A stretch of 64,000 nt of DNA from Pelecanus crispus (lineage: Eukaryota > Chordata > Aves > Pelecaniformes > Pelecanidae), in assembly GCF_030463565.1 (NCBI RefSeq), contig NC_134649.1, positions 940,001 to 1,004,000 of the forward strand. The letters run 5' to 3'. Numbering within the stretch: position 1 is the first letter of the stretch; every line of letters starts with the position of its first letter. The position numbers were made by a program, and so were the translations under genes. The notes below the pieces were generated by a model. That model did no database searches. It saw only the letters and a list, made by a program, of their open reading frames with translations, and was not told where the DNA came from. Of the stretch, positions 46,684 through 60,212 are shown one piece after another.

Positions 46684-47426
46684 GTGGTTTGTTTGTAGGT
46701 GGCTTCGTTAGCGCCGCTTTCTGAGCCAGCTCCCCTCTCACGTTCACACGTGGCTCCTGCTGCTTCCTCCACCCCACAGTCCGGCCCGTGCCACCGTCTC
46801 GTTCCCATTTCTCCCGGCCGTTGCGCCTCATCGCCCTCCTCCTCCTCCTCCCACCACGCCAGCAGCCTCTTCTGGCCCTCCTTCAGGCCGGGCTCTTGCC
46901 CGGCCCTGCCTCGCAGCAGAAGCGGTGGCGGGGCCTTCTCCCACCTCTTCCTCGAGCCAGGCTGCTCCGCTCCCGCTCCGTGCCTCGCGGCCAACAGCTC
47001 TGCACCCGCCGGGAACCGCTGCCCTAGAGCGCTCGGGGTATTTGATTCACGTTGGCATCTAACCACGGCTTCAGCTGGAAAATAAATTCAAGTGTCTGAA
47101 CGGCGCAGAGGAAGATGCAAGACGGCGATTCGAGGCGTCCTCATTTTTCAGGAATTCCTGGAGCTCCTTGTCCTCAACTTCATGTGAGATTTGTTCATTG
47201 TACAACATCCTGGGAAGCAACCAGTCCCGCTAGCTTAATCCCATTTTTTAACGCTGTAGCCACGTTGAACTGGGGTAACTTACTTTGGCTCCAAGTAGGC
47301 TATTCCTAAAGCAAACGGCCCCAAAGGCAGAGTAGCCCCCCAAAACGGGGCTTGCTTCATTTTTACGTGCTGCTAAAGATCACAAACTCACAAATTACCA
47401 GTTCTGTTTCATGAGCCGCCACTTCT

Positions 47427-47447
47427 TTTTTTTTTTTTTTTTTTTTT
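47427..47447. repeat. Poly(T) tract of about 20
   Basis: Simple T homopolymer in intergenic DNA, after CGCCACTTC. No attached element is recognisable. Confidence 0.8.
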
Positions 47448-48484
47448 GAAAAAGTGCAGTTTGCCAACTAGCTGAAATCTGCAGTTCTCACCCAACACAT
47501 ACGTCACCTCTGCTGAGGAAGGTGGAGGCCTAAGGAAGCGATAAAACTGTGATCGCCTTCGAGCGTGGAGAAGAGCACGTGCCGAACAAAATGCAATACG
47601 TGCATGTTTTTCTAATAAAGTTCTATCAAGCGCTAGCTCACTTTTTAAAAAACATTAATTTAAAATATTAATCACTGATCTGCGATCGCATGACTACGCC
47701 TAATATATTCAAAAGACAGGTTCTGTTCAGCACCACTATCGGTGTTTGCGAGTGAAAATAAGAATGACTAACCTATCTTGATTTGTTTTTTAAAATGTAA
47801 TTTTGAAATCCCTATGCCATTTTTGCTGAGCCAATACCTGTTTCCATGGAAATAGCAGCATACAAAATGTTGACACATTTCAGTGAGAGCGAGCTACTTA
47901 CACATCTGCTTCCCTGAAACCACCAGCTAGACTTTAAAATAAAACTGGCTCTCACATTTGGTGGAACTGGTTTACAAGAAAAATCAAACAAAGCATCTTG
48001 AAATGTCGGCCCAGCCCAGATCTTTCTAAACAATACATCCAGACAGCTAAAGCAGCGTGCAGCTCGTTGAATTCTTGTTTTAAGGCTCATGTTATAAATA
48101 ACTTTTAATCTACATGGCAACGCATTTAAGGAGCAGTCTCTTGAAAAAAGCAGCTAACAGGACCAACAAACCTTCTCCTATCTTTTCATCCGGTTTTCAT
48201 AGACACTTCTAAGAGCTTCACGTCACCTTACAATTCCCCACTGCCAAGCGCCCAGCATTGTCGCTGGTAAGAAAATTTGTGCGCGTGGTAAAGATGAGCC
48301 CCTGCTTCTCCCCAGAGCCTAGCTCCTGGCCAGGGTGGCGTGGAAAAGCCCGTATTTAAAACGGAATTCAGACTGGATTTACTTATCAGCAATCGCTTTA
48401 GCCAGCCAGGCACACTGCCCTTCCAGAAGCCATTTTAGCTGGATTTTAATACAATTAATTCTTTAAACTGGGAGAAAAAAACCC

Positions 48485-48510
48485 CAACAAACAAACAAAC
48501 AAACAAAAAA
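48485..48510. repeat. (AAAC)n microsatellite
   Basis: About five tandem CAAA units (ACAAACAAACAAACAAAC) followed by an A run. Simple-sequence repeat with no attached element recognised. Confidence 0.85.
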
Positions 48511-51500
48511 GCATGAGCTGATAAAAGGGGTATAGCATGCTTTATTTTGACTGTACCGGAAAACTAAAATTATTTCAGTTATTCCATTTTTTTCTGGAAT
48601 GGTTTCTGATTAGTTCATTCTTTTCCCTACACTTCCTTTTTAAGTCCATAAAGAATAACAGCTCCACCCTCACGTAACCCTGCAAACACACACCAAACTG
48701 GGTTAAATAGATTTACTGGAAAATGGGCTTCCTACTGACTTGAGATTGAAGGGAAAAAGCACTATTCAAAAGCAAGGTGAAAAATCTATTTACTTTCTTA
48801 GCTTTTCCCCCAATGTCCATCTGAGCAACCTGTACTAACTTGTGAGACGCTGGTGGCCAACAGCTTCATTCTGTCTTAGAGACATCATATATTCGGAAAA
48901 CTGAAAAACATTTAATTTTTACGAGGTTGCAGAAAGCAGTATATTTGGAATAAAAAGGACCTTTACTGATAAACCTCGATTTCTCCCTCTGCCTCCAGTT
49001 CTTCATCACCCCCCTCTCCGCCCCTTAAATCAGCTTCCCCTGCTCGAGGACAGCACGGCCAAGGGCCAGCACTCGTCCCTCGCCCTAAGCCAGAGCTCCG
49101 AGCAGCACAACGAACTGCTCCCTCTTGTTTTTTGCTCATCCAAGGCAAGGGTCTTCAACCAAGACGGAAACCTCAGAGGAAGAAAATAAAAATAGCTTTT
49201 CAAAAAGTAAAGCTTGGAAATCCTACCTGGCAAAAGGTACGGAAATGGGTGTTTTAGGAAAACATTCAACAGCGTATGATACGACGGGTTTGACCCAATT
49301 TAAGTGTTAAAACCATGATTGCTGACATTAATTGTTATAACAGAAGGGTCATACACTCCTTGCTTTCTAGCTATGCATTCTTACCTCTTGCTGGCACGTT
49401 GGCTGGATACGTAGCTCTTATGCAAGGATAAGAGAGGGATTATTCCTGAGCATGTAGAATTTCATCTGCTAATAATCTTCACAGAAAACTTAGGAAATTG
49501 GAGAAAAGAGAACAAATTATCTTGGGCTGTGTCTAACAGACTTTTTTTCAAATACTAAATATACTCCCATTTCGAGCTGTGATTAAGTACTCAGAAAGGA
49601 CACGTGCATCAAGAGACTCGCTTTTTGAGTACCTAAAAAAAATACGTTTAAAACAAAAGAAACATCCTAACATGATAAATTTTCCCTTTCTGTTTATACT
49701 TTGGAAATAACTGCAACGACAACTGAATCACTGTCGGGGCTAGCAGTGACTGCACACACAGTTTGAATTATGCAAATCATTTTGCAATACATCCTAATAT
49801 TGCAAAAGTTTTATTAAGGGGTAACCCGAAGACTTTATTCTCCGTTTCATCCCCTACACTTCATTTTTCAATCTACTAATCAAAATCATACTGGAAGTTG
49901 TAATAAGAATGGAAGCTTAGTTATCTGGAGGGCAGCACAGACACGCACGCAGTAACTTAGCGGCACTAAGCTAATTTCTGGTGGAAAGGCTTTGATTCAT
50001 ACTGCTCAACTTTAGGCACTTGGCAAGGATAACTTGGGAAGCGTCTCATTGTTCTGGGTGTCTCGTTCCAGTTCATGGAGCGGCACAGGCTCCTCCAAAT
50101 GGAGATTCAACTCTCTCCCGTTTTCTGTGGAATACTTGAGAGGGGCTCCCGATGCAGACGCCTGGGATGCACGCCCGCGGCGAGGCGGGATGGATCCGGC
50201 ACAGCGAAGGCTTGAACCCGTTCAGATCTCGCTTTAGCGAGATCATTTTGTTGTGCCCAGGTTAAGATATCCGTAGCTAGGGCATCCAGCACACCAATCT
50301 CCATTGAAGGAATGTACGCATCCTTCAAAAAGAGAGGCGCAAGAAGCATTCACCTTCTGAACATGTTACGCGTATTTGGAAGTTCTCCACGCAATTCAAC
50401 CCTCTTCCACTTCCCTCTCGTGCCATTTCAGAAGCCACCTACAGAAACTACGGCTGTGACTGCCCGGTCCTGGGAAGCAGCGTAAGCACCTCCTGCATCC
50501 CCATGCTGGCCGAAGTCCGTCTGATGTCCACCAGGAAGTTTTGGGGCAGGTGAAGCTCGTGTTCAGAGACGCCTGCAGTAACTCCCTTCTCTCCCAGACT
50601 TAACTGCGAAAGCTGCGTGGGTTAAATAAAGAAAACGACTGCGACACGCGGCACTTGGCGTACAGGTATAGGGACAGCTGGCCAAGCAGCAGCCTTTTGG
50701 ATGTCTTCCTTCTTTAGGGACAAGATGCAAACCCCGGATTTTGGCATCCAGTAGAATAATGGGGTAATTAAAAATATAATACAGACTGCGGCAGCAGGGT
50801 TATTGGCTTTGAATGTATTGTGAATTATGTGCACCCATTTAAACACGGTGCTCTCCACCAATTTTTTAATTAAAGAGTAATACCACCTTACAGCTTCAAA
50901 GCGCAGCACAGATATAAACTAATTAACATATAACAACCGTGTGAGGAAGTTTAGAAAAACACTGAATTCCTCAAACACCGAGAGCTGATACCGTATCAAA
51001 GACCAAGAAAATTCTTGCAATTGTCCCATTTCCTAGAGATTTCAAATGCAAAATTCCAAGAGAACAAAACACCTATAGACTTTGCGTAAGTAACCAAACT
51101 TTAAAAACCCTAATTATAAAAGGCTATGCTTTAAAAGCACTCCCAAGTCCATGTAAATGAATGCTGTGATGCCAAAAATATTTTGCCCAAGGTTAAACTG
51201 AGAAAATACATATTCCTAAGTCATTTTTGATCAGCAAGTGATTGCAGTACTTTGTTTTTATGCCCAGCCCTGAAGAAAAATCTGACTTGAAGAGACATTA
51301 GCATACAGATGGGATATGAACTTTCAAAGCTTATGCAACTGTTACTCCATTACCGACAGCTCAAATCAATTAGGTTGTTAAAAATCAGAGAATAAATCTT
51401 TGTTTCAGTTTAAAGTATGAGTACTCCCTTATACCTCAGAGACATACATGAAATTTGAAGCTGGTAAAAATGTAGCTTGTTGAGGAGGGACAAAAAAAAA

Positions 51501-52190
51501 AAACCCAACCGGAATTCACTTAATGTTCTCTCTGCCACTGTTATTTTCCTCTCTCCCCTCCTCCTTGCTTCAAAGTTCCTTTCTCTCCCCTCCCCCCTCC
51601 CCCAAAAGACTAAGGAGGAAGACTAAATTTTCCTCTTAAGATTATCCGATTCAGTCTTCAAACCTAGTAAGTGTGAAATTAGAGGGGTGTTTATCCTGCT
51701 TAGTGGGAAAAACCTCAGCATAGCCATGACTACATAAATTCCAAGTACCTCTGTAACGAACAGAAGGAAACCAATTAACAGTAAGCTGAAGACTTCGCTG
51801 CCAAGGCTGAAGGATGACTTCAACAAGTATGAGAAATGCAGGCACCTACAATGAACAGTCAAAGAAATAATTCAATGTATTCTAGCTAGGCCCAGCTGTC
51901 CACTTTTGCAGGTTTTCAGTAAACAGGCTTTGCTAACGCTTTCTCAAAGTTAGGTGGAACCCACAAAAGCTAAGACTCACCGATGAACCTATTTTAGTTT
52001 AAACGTCAGGAAAACCAAACAAACTGATGGGTAGGAACTCACCAAAAGGTAAAAAACCAGCTCTGTATGAAACAATTAAAAATCACCACTTTTTTCAAAA
52101 TTCTAATAGCCACAAAGAGCATTCTGCTTAAAATACTTTGAAGACTAAAGTGACAAGATGAAAACAGACACTAAATAACTAATGGTGTAT

Positions 52191-55100
52191 GTATTTTATT
52201 AAATGTTATCATTTTACATCTTCATATAAACAAAATCATGAACAGTGAAAAATCCAAAGCCTGCAGAACAAAAGGTCTCTTGTAAGCAAGTATTCTGCAA
52301 CAGAACATCAAATGCTTTCAGTGAATCACAGCATGATTTGCCTGGAAAGTACACAAGGTTGACTGGACTTTACACACGTCATGCACTTCTGCTTCAGTTT
52401 AACATTAATACACGCAGCAGGCCCTCTGCATAAACAATTTTTGAAAACTCAGTTATAAAATGTAACACTCAATCTACCCCCCCCCCCCCGCCCCAATTCA
52501 ATATATGACCTCCAGAGACCAAACCACTGCTAAAAGAGGAAGAGGAGCCAGGTCTTTATCTGTCACTTTATGGTACACCCGCCAATCGGGCACTTTTCTG
52601 CACACATAACCATTTACTGCTCACTTCAAACTCTCCTGGGTTTGCCTGAACACACACACGTGTGGTGTGTACTGGTGGTATGTGGAGAACCCGGCTCCAC
52701 TCCATGAGTTCACTCCTTCCCAAATATCTTACAGCAAGTGAAGCATTTACATACTTGCACATACCCCAACAAAGCATGAAAAAAGTGATTTCTTCCACTT
52801 GCATATGCCACAAGAAAAGCCCAAATTTTATTTGAACTCATGACATTTTATTACCCTAAAACTGTTTCTCAGGTAGCAACAATAAAATTGTTAGTACAGG
52901 CAGTCCATTATTAACCTTGCTCAAAACACAGCGGGCATCATCAACATCGGTTGCATTCCCCCAAAACAGTGAGTCAACAAAACTGATTAACAGCTGTCAA
53001 AATGTTCTTCAAGGCAAAGAAATATATGTAATGGAGTGCATAAAAGGTTTTCTTCTATACAAATAGATTTAATACCGCTATTTTGTTTTTGCACATTGGA
53101 GAAAAGCTGGATCGAAAAATGCTATTTTACTTGAAGCAAGGTTTTTGAGGTCCCGAGTTCTTAGCAGAATCCATTTCACTGTTCGACACCAGCCTCTGAA
53201 GAAATTCTGTACTGGACAACTTTCTGCTTTATCCGTATTATGGAGAATTCAGCATGCCATAAATCTAGCTGTCAACTGCAATCTTTATTCCAGGATATAT
53301 ACGGAACTTTAAGTAACTTGGGACCCAAGTATGTTAACTTTAACTTGAAGTTTAAGTAACCTGGGACCCTTCTTTGAGGAGAAAAACCAGAATATGTAAT
53401 GGGATCAAAAAATATTGCTGCAATAAACTAGGAAATGTGAAATTGGGCGCTTTCTGTCACTGTGGAGAAACAGCAGAGTATTCTGCACTAGCTAGAGCTT
53501 TCTAGCTGAGTCCAGGAGTAAGGAGACTGTATTTCTCTAGTACAGCAGTGGTTTAAATAAAATAGAAAAAAAAAACCCCAAACCAACTCCAGAACAACTG
53601 GGGGCATATATACCTATTTATGAGAATGCAGTGGAATTTTCAAGCCAGCCAGAAACAGGGTAATGATATTTAGACAAGAACTTCATGCCAATATAGAAAC
53701 CGTAACACTCTAGTTCCTCAACCTGTATCACTCCCCGCACAGCCACAGTGGGATTGCTAGCATGGATACTCTGCAGTTTAAGTTTTTTTAACTTTTAACT
53801 TTTAACTTCCTAAAACTGGACTTGGCCACTTGTGGATGTGTATTTCTGTCCCTAGAGGACTGTTTCGTGACAATCTTCAATGATGCACTGCGCTAGATCA
53901 AACATACATAAAGGTTCGTTTAAATTTGCGCTTGCCTTTGTTTCTGTCGGGGGATACAGTACCATATGAATTCCGATTCCTGTCAGCTGAAGTGTCAGCA
54001 GCGAGAACAGCAAGTCTATAGCTGTTCCTGGACAGACAGATTGGATCACAGACGTCTAGGCATGAAGGAGCGCACATAGCCTGGTAGCTGCTTCTCGTTT
54101 AAATCAAGTGCATGGTTCTGTTTACCTATTAAACAAAATTTATTCCCTTCAGATAAGCAAAAGAAACAACAATTATTGGAAATAGGTAATTTTAAAAATA
54201 TAAACCCAAACAAGAATTGTTTTGTTTATACAACAACTATCTCTCAGTCATGTCACAGTTGTTCTCACTTTGGCAAAATAAACTGAACTGCTGTGCTCAG
54301 AGCACCAAGTGGTATCTGCAAGAAGGATGCTGAAATACTAGAGAGAACTTAAAGGAAGACACCCCCCCAAATTTGCAGGGGATTAAAGCCTTTCCCCCTG
54401 AAACAGCAAAGCCCACAAGGCAAGATTTAGGATTTTAGCGTATGAAACAGAATTCTGAAGGATGACCTGATCCCTACACGTGGGTCCTGACACATGAAAG
54501 AGGAACTCCAGCAGTGCATGGCTTTTGAATCTTGCTGAGAAGCGTTAGACTCAATAGCTGGAAGTTAAACTCAAACCTGAAATGAAATACAACCCTTAAC
54601 TGCAGATATTTGAAACAGCTTACTGAGAGAAACTGGTGGACTCACCAATACTTAATCTCTACAACAAACAGGGAAGTCACTCTAAAGCACGTTATTTTAA
54701 ATGAGCATATGAACACAAACCTCATGGATCAGCAAGACTTAGGGGGAAAAAAAAACCAAGAGTTGGGAAGAAATCATAAAATCTGAAGAACGGCCTTTCA
54801 AATGAACATTCAGAATATAACATTTCAAGAATGTGCAGCATTCTGGCAACTATACATTTTTTCCCTTCAGTTTCTCTGTAAAGTGAAGAAAACATGCACC
54901 TAGAATATCTCAGCCTGACAGAGTGCCTGAAATCCACCGTCAGGGAAAAACCCGCCGCTGCCAACACACGAGCCTTTTCTTTAAGCCAAAGACATGTTCA
55001 AAGCTTCTAACGCTTCATGTGTACGCAGGCAGACACGGCATTATTTAGCGTTTTTACATTTTACGCACACGCAGAGCTAATGCTCTTTTCATGGCATACA

Positions 55101-56449
55101 TTATAATGTGGGGAACAGGTTACAGCAGGTGGACCTTTGAACTTTTGCCTTCACAGCAACGTCAATTAGCAATATGATTTTACATATTCCCACCTGACAT
55201 GTGGCAAAGCTCACAATCCTGCTGGTCCAACACCCTCTCCCTGACACAGCTCAGAGCCAGGGAACTCGAGGACAGCGTGAGACCACTGTGGAAGACGCAT
55301 TTTAATATTCTGTAACACAGAAAAGTGCCGTTCTCATTCCCATAACGATTCGTTTGAACCCTGAGTCATATGCTTTAATCTCTCTTCTGAATGCTTTTTT
55401 GGCTTTCGTTATAAAGGTACTAGACCGTTTTGGTATTCATACAAATATCTGCTTGCTTTGAATCTTGGTGAATGATTTCCTCTGGCAGCTAGTTTCATTC
55501 TAATTACATGGTTTGAAAAAGTATTTCCACCTACCATTTTTCAAAACTCCCACTTTCTAAGTATCAGCGAATGTCCTTTTGGGCTTGTACCATGAGACAT
55601 CACAAAGTTATCTTGCCATACTAGTTCTTCTTAATGGACTGACAAACAATCTTAATTAAGTTTTAACATGTCCAAGCTAACCTTTTTCACAGCTGATCAT
55701 ACAAAAAATATTCAAGTACTATGGTTAACAAGTGTGTTTAGAAATACTTTAATGCTCTAAAGGGATACGGCTACCTGTTCTGAATGAGGACTACACTGTT
55801 TCCACTGCCTTTTTAAGACCTCTTTTCTGAAGAAACTATGGTAAAATTAGCTTTATAATGTCTTCTGCTAAAGAATACTAGAATCCTGTGATAGAATTCT
55901 AAAACAAATCTTGGCTTCACAGCAGCAGATGTGGTTCAGTTTAACAAGCCAATAAATATTTTAAGTGAGTAGGGAGCTGGGACTTTTATAATATGATCCA
56001 GGTTTAAAAGCTAAGAAGGGAGTCAACAGGTACTGGGAAAAGAAAACACAAAATACCTGTGCGGGTTTCTGCCTACTGCTAAATTAGAGAACACGGATAC
56101 AAGCTACTTTGGTAAACGCATTCCATTTTCAGCAACACCTTGAGAAGTTAGGACATTATGTCCTAACGCATATTAACCCGCTTCTCTTTAAAAAGCTCGG
56201 TGGATAAAAGCGAGCGCCAGCGGAAAGAAAAATTAGATATACGAGTTCAGTAGGATGCAGATTACAAATCTAACCTCGCTACGTCCTTTTATACTTTACT
56301 GCATGAGATGGTCAGGCTGCTTCATTAAGTCAAATACTAAAGCACGCAGCATCCTCAACATTTCACAGGGAAAGAGGCTGCCCCCCCCCCAAAAAAAAAA
56401 AAAAAAAAAAGAGAAAGTGGAACTAAAAACTTCACACTAGACTCCACGG
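52191..56449. other. AT-rich intergenic DNA, possible minus-strand 3' region
   Basis: No confident gene. On the minus strand an AATAAA (52200 to 52195) and, further along, a candidate acceptor at 54126-54127 followed by an 80-base open stretch ending in TGA (54048 to 54046) could belong to a transcript starting in the CpG island to the right. A C-rich run lies near 52480. Confidence 0.35.
56382..56410. repeat. Poly(C)10-poly(A)20 compound tract
   Basis: About ten C followed directly by about twenty A, just left of the second CpG island. Simple-sequence DNA. Confidence 0.8.
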
Positions 56450-57569
56450 GCGTCTTAAAACACAAACTCAAACCACAGAACCCGCACTGCCCTACGCTTT
56501 GCCAGCGGAGGTGAGGCTGCGTAAGCCGAGCGATCCAAACCACGGCAGGTCAGGGAGGGCAGCGCCGGGAACACCGGCGCGGCGCGGAGCCGGCAGCCTC
56601 CCGGGAACGGCCCGGCCGAGCCGCCGAGGGGAGCGGCCCCAGCCTGCCGGAAGGTAAGCGAGGCCGCCAGCCCCCGGGCAGGGCAGGGGCGGCAGGAGCG
56701 GCGGGGACCGGGGGCGGCCGCTGCGGGAGCACCCCCGGGCCGCGGCCACGGCCGCCCGCAGGCCTCCCTCCCTCCCGCCCGCCCCCCGCGGCTGCGGCGC
56801 TGGCCGCGGCGAACCCTCCCCGGCGCTTCCTCCCCGGGCAGCGCCGGAAAAAACGCTACTCCCGCCCGCAACCGCGCCGCTGCTCCGCGGGGAAACGCTC
56901 CCTCGCCGGCCGCAGCGGCTGCCCCGAGCAGCGGGACAGGGCTTCCCCGGCGCGGGGGACGCAGCCGGGCCGGGCCGCGGGCGGGACAGCCCGGGCGCCC
57001 GCTCCCCGCCGCCCCCCCCCAGCCGGCGGGGCCCCCGGGGCCGCCCGCCGCGCTCCGGCCCGGCAGCGAGCGCACCCCCCGCCGCGGCGGCCAACGGCCC
57101 GGTCCCCCCCCCCCCGCGCCTCAGGGCGCCTCAGGCCGCCCGCCGCCTCCCGCCTCGCCTCACGGCAACCGCCCCGGGCTCGGCAGGACCCCGCAGCGCT
57201 CCCGCCCCGCGCTTCTCCTCGCAGCTCGCCCCTCGCCTCACCTCAGGGCGCGGCGGGACGGCGCTCGGCCCGGCGCCAAGGGAGCGAGGCGGCCGCCGCC
57301 TCCTCCGCGTGAGGCAGCCTCGGCTCCGGCGCCTCAGGCGCAGCCTCCCGCCCCTGGCGCCGGCTGCCGGCCCGGGGAAGAGGCGGCCGGGCCCCCTTCT
57401 CCCGCACCCCCGCCGCTCTCCGCCCGCCCGCCCGCCGGGCCCGCCGCCTCGGGGCGCCGCTCGCCGCGCCAGGCCCCGGCTTCCCTCCTTCCCGGCCTGC
57501 CCCGGCGCCGCCGTCCCCGGGCCCCCCTCCCCCGGCCGGGCTGCGCCTGCGCGGCGGCCCCTCTCCCCA

Positions 57570-57759
57570 TCCGGGTCCCTCCGTGTGGTGTAGCAGGTCG
57601 GTAGGCGGGAAATGGCGACTGGCTGCTGAGCGGCTGCGGAGCGCGGAGCCCCGCTGGCGGTGTAAACACAGCGGCGCCCGCCCGGCCCGGCCCGGCCCGG
57701 CCCGGCCGCCGGGGACCCGGACCCCGGGGGCCCGACTCCCCGGCACCCCGCACCCGCAG
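57570..57759 (+). other. Candidate noncoding first exon (CTDSPL2 5' UTR)
   Basis: Downstream of the NRF1-like site and spanning the YY1-like site is a GC-rich stretch that ends in CAG|GTAACT (donor GT at 57760-57761). CTDSPL2 coding is expected to begin in a later exon, which would fit a noncoding exon 1. The left edge is a guess for the transcription start. The exon includes a (GGCCC)n run. Confidence 0.45.
57677..57706. repeat. (GGCCC)n pentanucleotide repeat
   Basis: About five to six tandem CCCGG units in the candidate first exon. Such very GC-rich tracts fold strongly in RNA and are often mis-assembled. Confidence 0.85.
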
Positions 57760-58121
57760 GTAACTGAGGCGGCGGCTCAGCCAGCGCGGGGTCCCAGCCC
57801 GGGATCAGGTGGGGAGGCAAGGGGGTGGCCGCTCCGGAGTGACCGGCGGGAGCCTCCCCTCAGGGCCTGCCCCGCCGCGGGCCCCCGCGTCCCCGCCCGC
57901 CGCTGCTCCGCGCCCCGCTGCGTGCGGAGACACCCCGTCCCTCCCCGCTCGCCTCCCCTCGCCGGCCGCGGAGGCCGGCCAGCCAGCCCCGGCCGCGCCG
58001 GAGCCGGGGCCGCAGCCCTCCGGGGCCACCCCCCGGGCCCGGGCGGAGCGGCCGGCGCGGCTGTCACCCCCGCGCTGACACCCCCCGCCTGCCCCTCTAG
58101 GCCGAGGCCTGCGGCGAGTCC

Positions 58122-58142
58122 CCGCCGCCGCCGCCGCCGCCC
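58122..58142. repeat. (CCG)n trinucleotide repeat, about 7 units
   Basis: Seven or so tandem CCG units about 360 bp inside the presumed intron 1, within the CpG island. CCG/CGG arrays near promoters are length-unstable in vertebrates; this one is short. Confidence 0.88.
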
Positions 58143-60212
58143 CCCGTCCCGTCCCGTCCCGCTCCGCTCCGCGCCCCGGGCGGCGGTGGGCGCCGCGGGG
58201 GCTGCGCTGCGCGGGGCCGGGGGGCGGCGGCGGGGGCGCGTCCCGGGCCGGGCCGGCGGAGGGGGCGTAGCTGGGCGGGCGGCATCCCGGCCGCTGCCGC
58301 GCACGGGCGGGCCGTGCCCGGCGCTGGCTCCCGCGGAGCGCGGCGCAGGACGCGCCTGTTGCTGCCTGCCCTCGTCGCCGCGGCGGGGCGGCAGCGCTGG
58401 ACGCGCCTGTCACCGGCCGCCGGGGCGGGGGGCCGCCGCCCTCCCGGGGGACGCGGGGCCGTGCAGGGTGCCCGGGCAGGGACGGCGGGGGGCTGCCCGG
58501 AGGATGTCGGCGCGGCCGGGCGGAGGGGAACCGCGGCAACTTTGTCCGCTGTCACCTGCGAGGGCAGGGCGGGGGCCGGCGGCGTGCGGGACCACCGCCA
58601 TCTCAGCCCGGTGCCGGCATCCTCTGCCAGTGCCGGGGAGGCGGCCTGGGGTGGCAGCGTCTTGCGTGCCACAGCGATTACCTGCTCGCTTCTCTCCTGC
58701 TGAAGAGTACCGTACGAGCCTGTTGCTCGATTTTATGGTACTTGGGAGCAGACAGGTCTTGCTATTTCTTTGTGACCGTTTTGGCGAGCCCCAGCAGAGA
58801 CCTGCCTGGGATGTTTCTTCCTCTGCGACGGCGAGCGTAGCACTTATCTCCATCCCAAGCCTATCGCTTCTGGCAGGGGTTTTTCATAGTCTTCCAGTTG
58901 CTTATGGTGCACTTTTAAAAGTAATTTTGAGATTGTATTTATTGGCTTTGCCTTTCTTGATAAGTTTCCACTGTTACCATACAGTAGTCCATGAAGAGGA
59001 TCTGTAAGTGTAACTATTACTCTGTTGCCTTGGGCAAGTCACAACCTCTTTTGCCATTTCTCCATCAGTAAAATGGGGATAATAATACCTCAGAGAGTTG
59101 TTACAAGAAGTAGTTAATGTTTGTAGAGGGCTTAAAGGACCTAAGTGTTATTAATTAAGCCCCATGACACATTAAGGTAAGAGTTAGCGAACCAGGTTTA
59201 CACATGGATGAACTGAGGCAGGAAGAGATTATGATTTAGCTAGAGTAACATATTGGATCTGTGACAATAGCAGAAAACAAGTTGTAACTGCTTCATGCTG
59301 TAGGCACAAGCGAACAGTTCTATATAACAGATATGCTTCCAAGATTATTTGCCCCTCCCTCACCCCCCCCTTCCAATTTCTAGCTTTTCTACTTTAGGAG
59401 GTTTTGCCTGTGTGACTTCCAGTTGACTGGATAGCTCCAAGGACACTTGTGGCTTGCCCACTTAAAAGCGTTTCAGCAGTTTTCATAACAAGATATATGT
59501 TCTAGGATGCAAGCCAAATCCAGACTTAAATTCCATAAAACATTCTCCACTTTTCCCCTGAAAACATTGTGTGGAACTTAGTTAAGACTTGATCCCGTTC
59601 CAGTCAGTGGAGTATGCACTGAAGCTGACATTCCTGTTTCATCTGAGAAAGTTCTTTCATTAAAGAAAAAATTCTCTTGTCAGTCTGTCCCAGAGATTTA
59701 ATGGTACACTTAGATCATTTTTCTAAAGATGTAAACATTCCACATATGCTGGAGCTGTACATGCATTTTCATAATTTAAAGGTAATTTTCCATCTTCAGA
59801 CTTCCACCGCAAGCGTTGATAACTTCCTTCCACTATGTTGATTCCCCAGCACACTGACGTGACACTATTGCAGGCTGAATAGCATTAGGCAGTTTAAAAA
59901 AAAAAAAAGTCTACTGAATTCAAAAGGAAACTTAGTCTTCATCTTACAAAGTTTTTCCATACTGTATTGGCTTTTATTTTCTTTGATCACTTGTAATGCC
60001 GCTGAGGTTGACACCAACAAAAATAGTGTTTGCAGAAGACTTTAAGAATCATATTTTCTTTTCTGGCAGTTTTCTATGCAAATCTTTCGTTCCCGTGGAA
60101 GAAACTTTTTCATAGGTATAAGTGGAGTAATAACCTGGAGTACTTGCACATTTTTGTAAGAACCAATACTGAAAGTCATGCTGAACTATTTTGGCAAGAG
60201 CTTGCACAACAA

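Larger units (their letters stand above)
44386..52190. other. Intergenic DNA downstream of GOLM2, no confident gene
   Basis: No gene supported. CpG content is patchily raised at 44640-45180, 45760-46330 and 46690-47040. Open frames such as 46000-46425 (+) or 50107-50349 (-) show no recognisable family. Low-complexity tracts are listed separately. An unannotated noncoding transcript cannot be excluded. Confidence 0.45.
56450..58700. promoter_or_regulatory. Large CpG island, probable CTDSPL2 promoter
   Basis: About 2.2 kb of extremely GC- and CpG-rich DNA. It contains a YY1-like AAATGGCGAC (57610-57619), an NRF1-like GCGCCTGCGC (57543-57552), several GC boxes and donor-like sites on both strands (for example + AAG|GTAAGC at 56653/56654 and, on the minus strand, GAG|GTGAGG near 57243). 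Such an island marks a broad, possibly bidirectional promoter. In human the next gene after GOLM2 on the same strand is CTDSPL2, a nuclear CTD-type phosphatase-like protein, so this is the likely gene. That is synteny inference; no CTDSPL2 protein sequence is present here. The long GC-rich open frames follow from composition. Confidence 0.7.

Noticed and set aside
56455-59007. Long open frames (up to 474 codons) over the second CpG island
   Set aside because: Overlapping frames on both strands with Pro/Ala/Gly/Arg-only composition follow from GC content; none resembles CTDSPL2 or another family.
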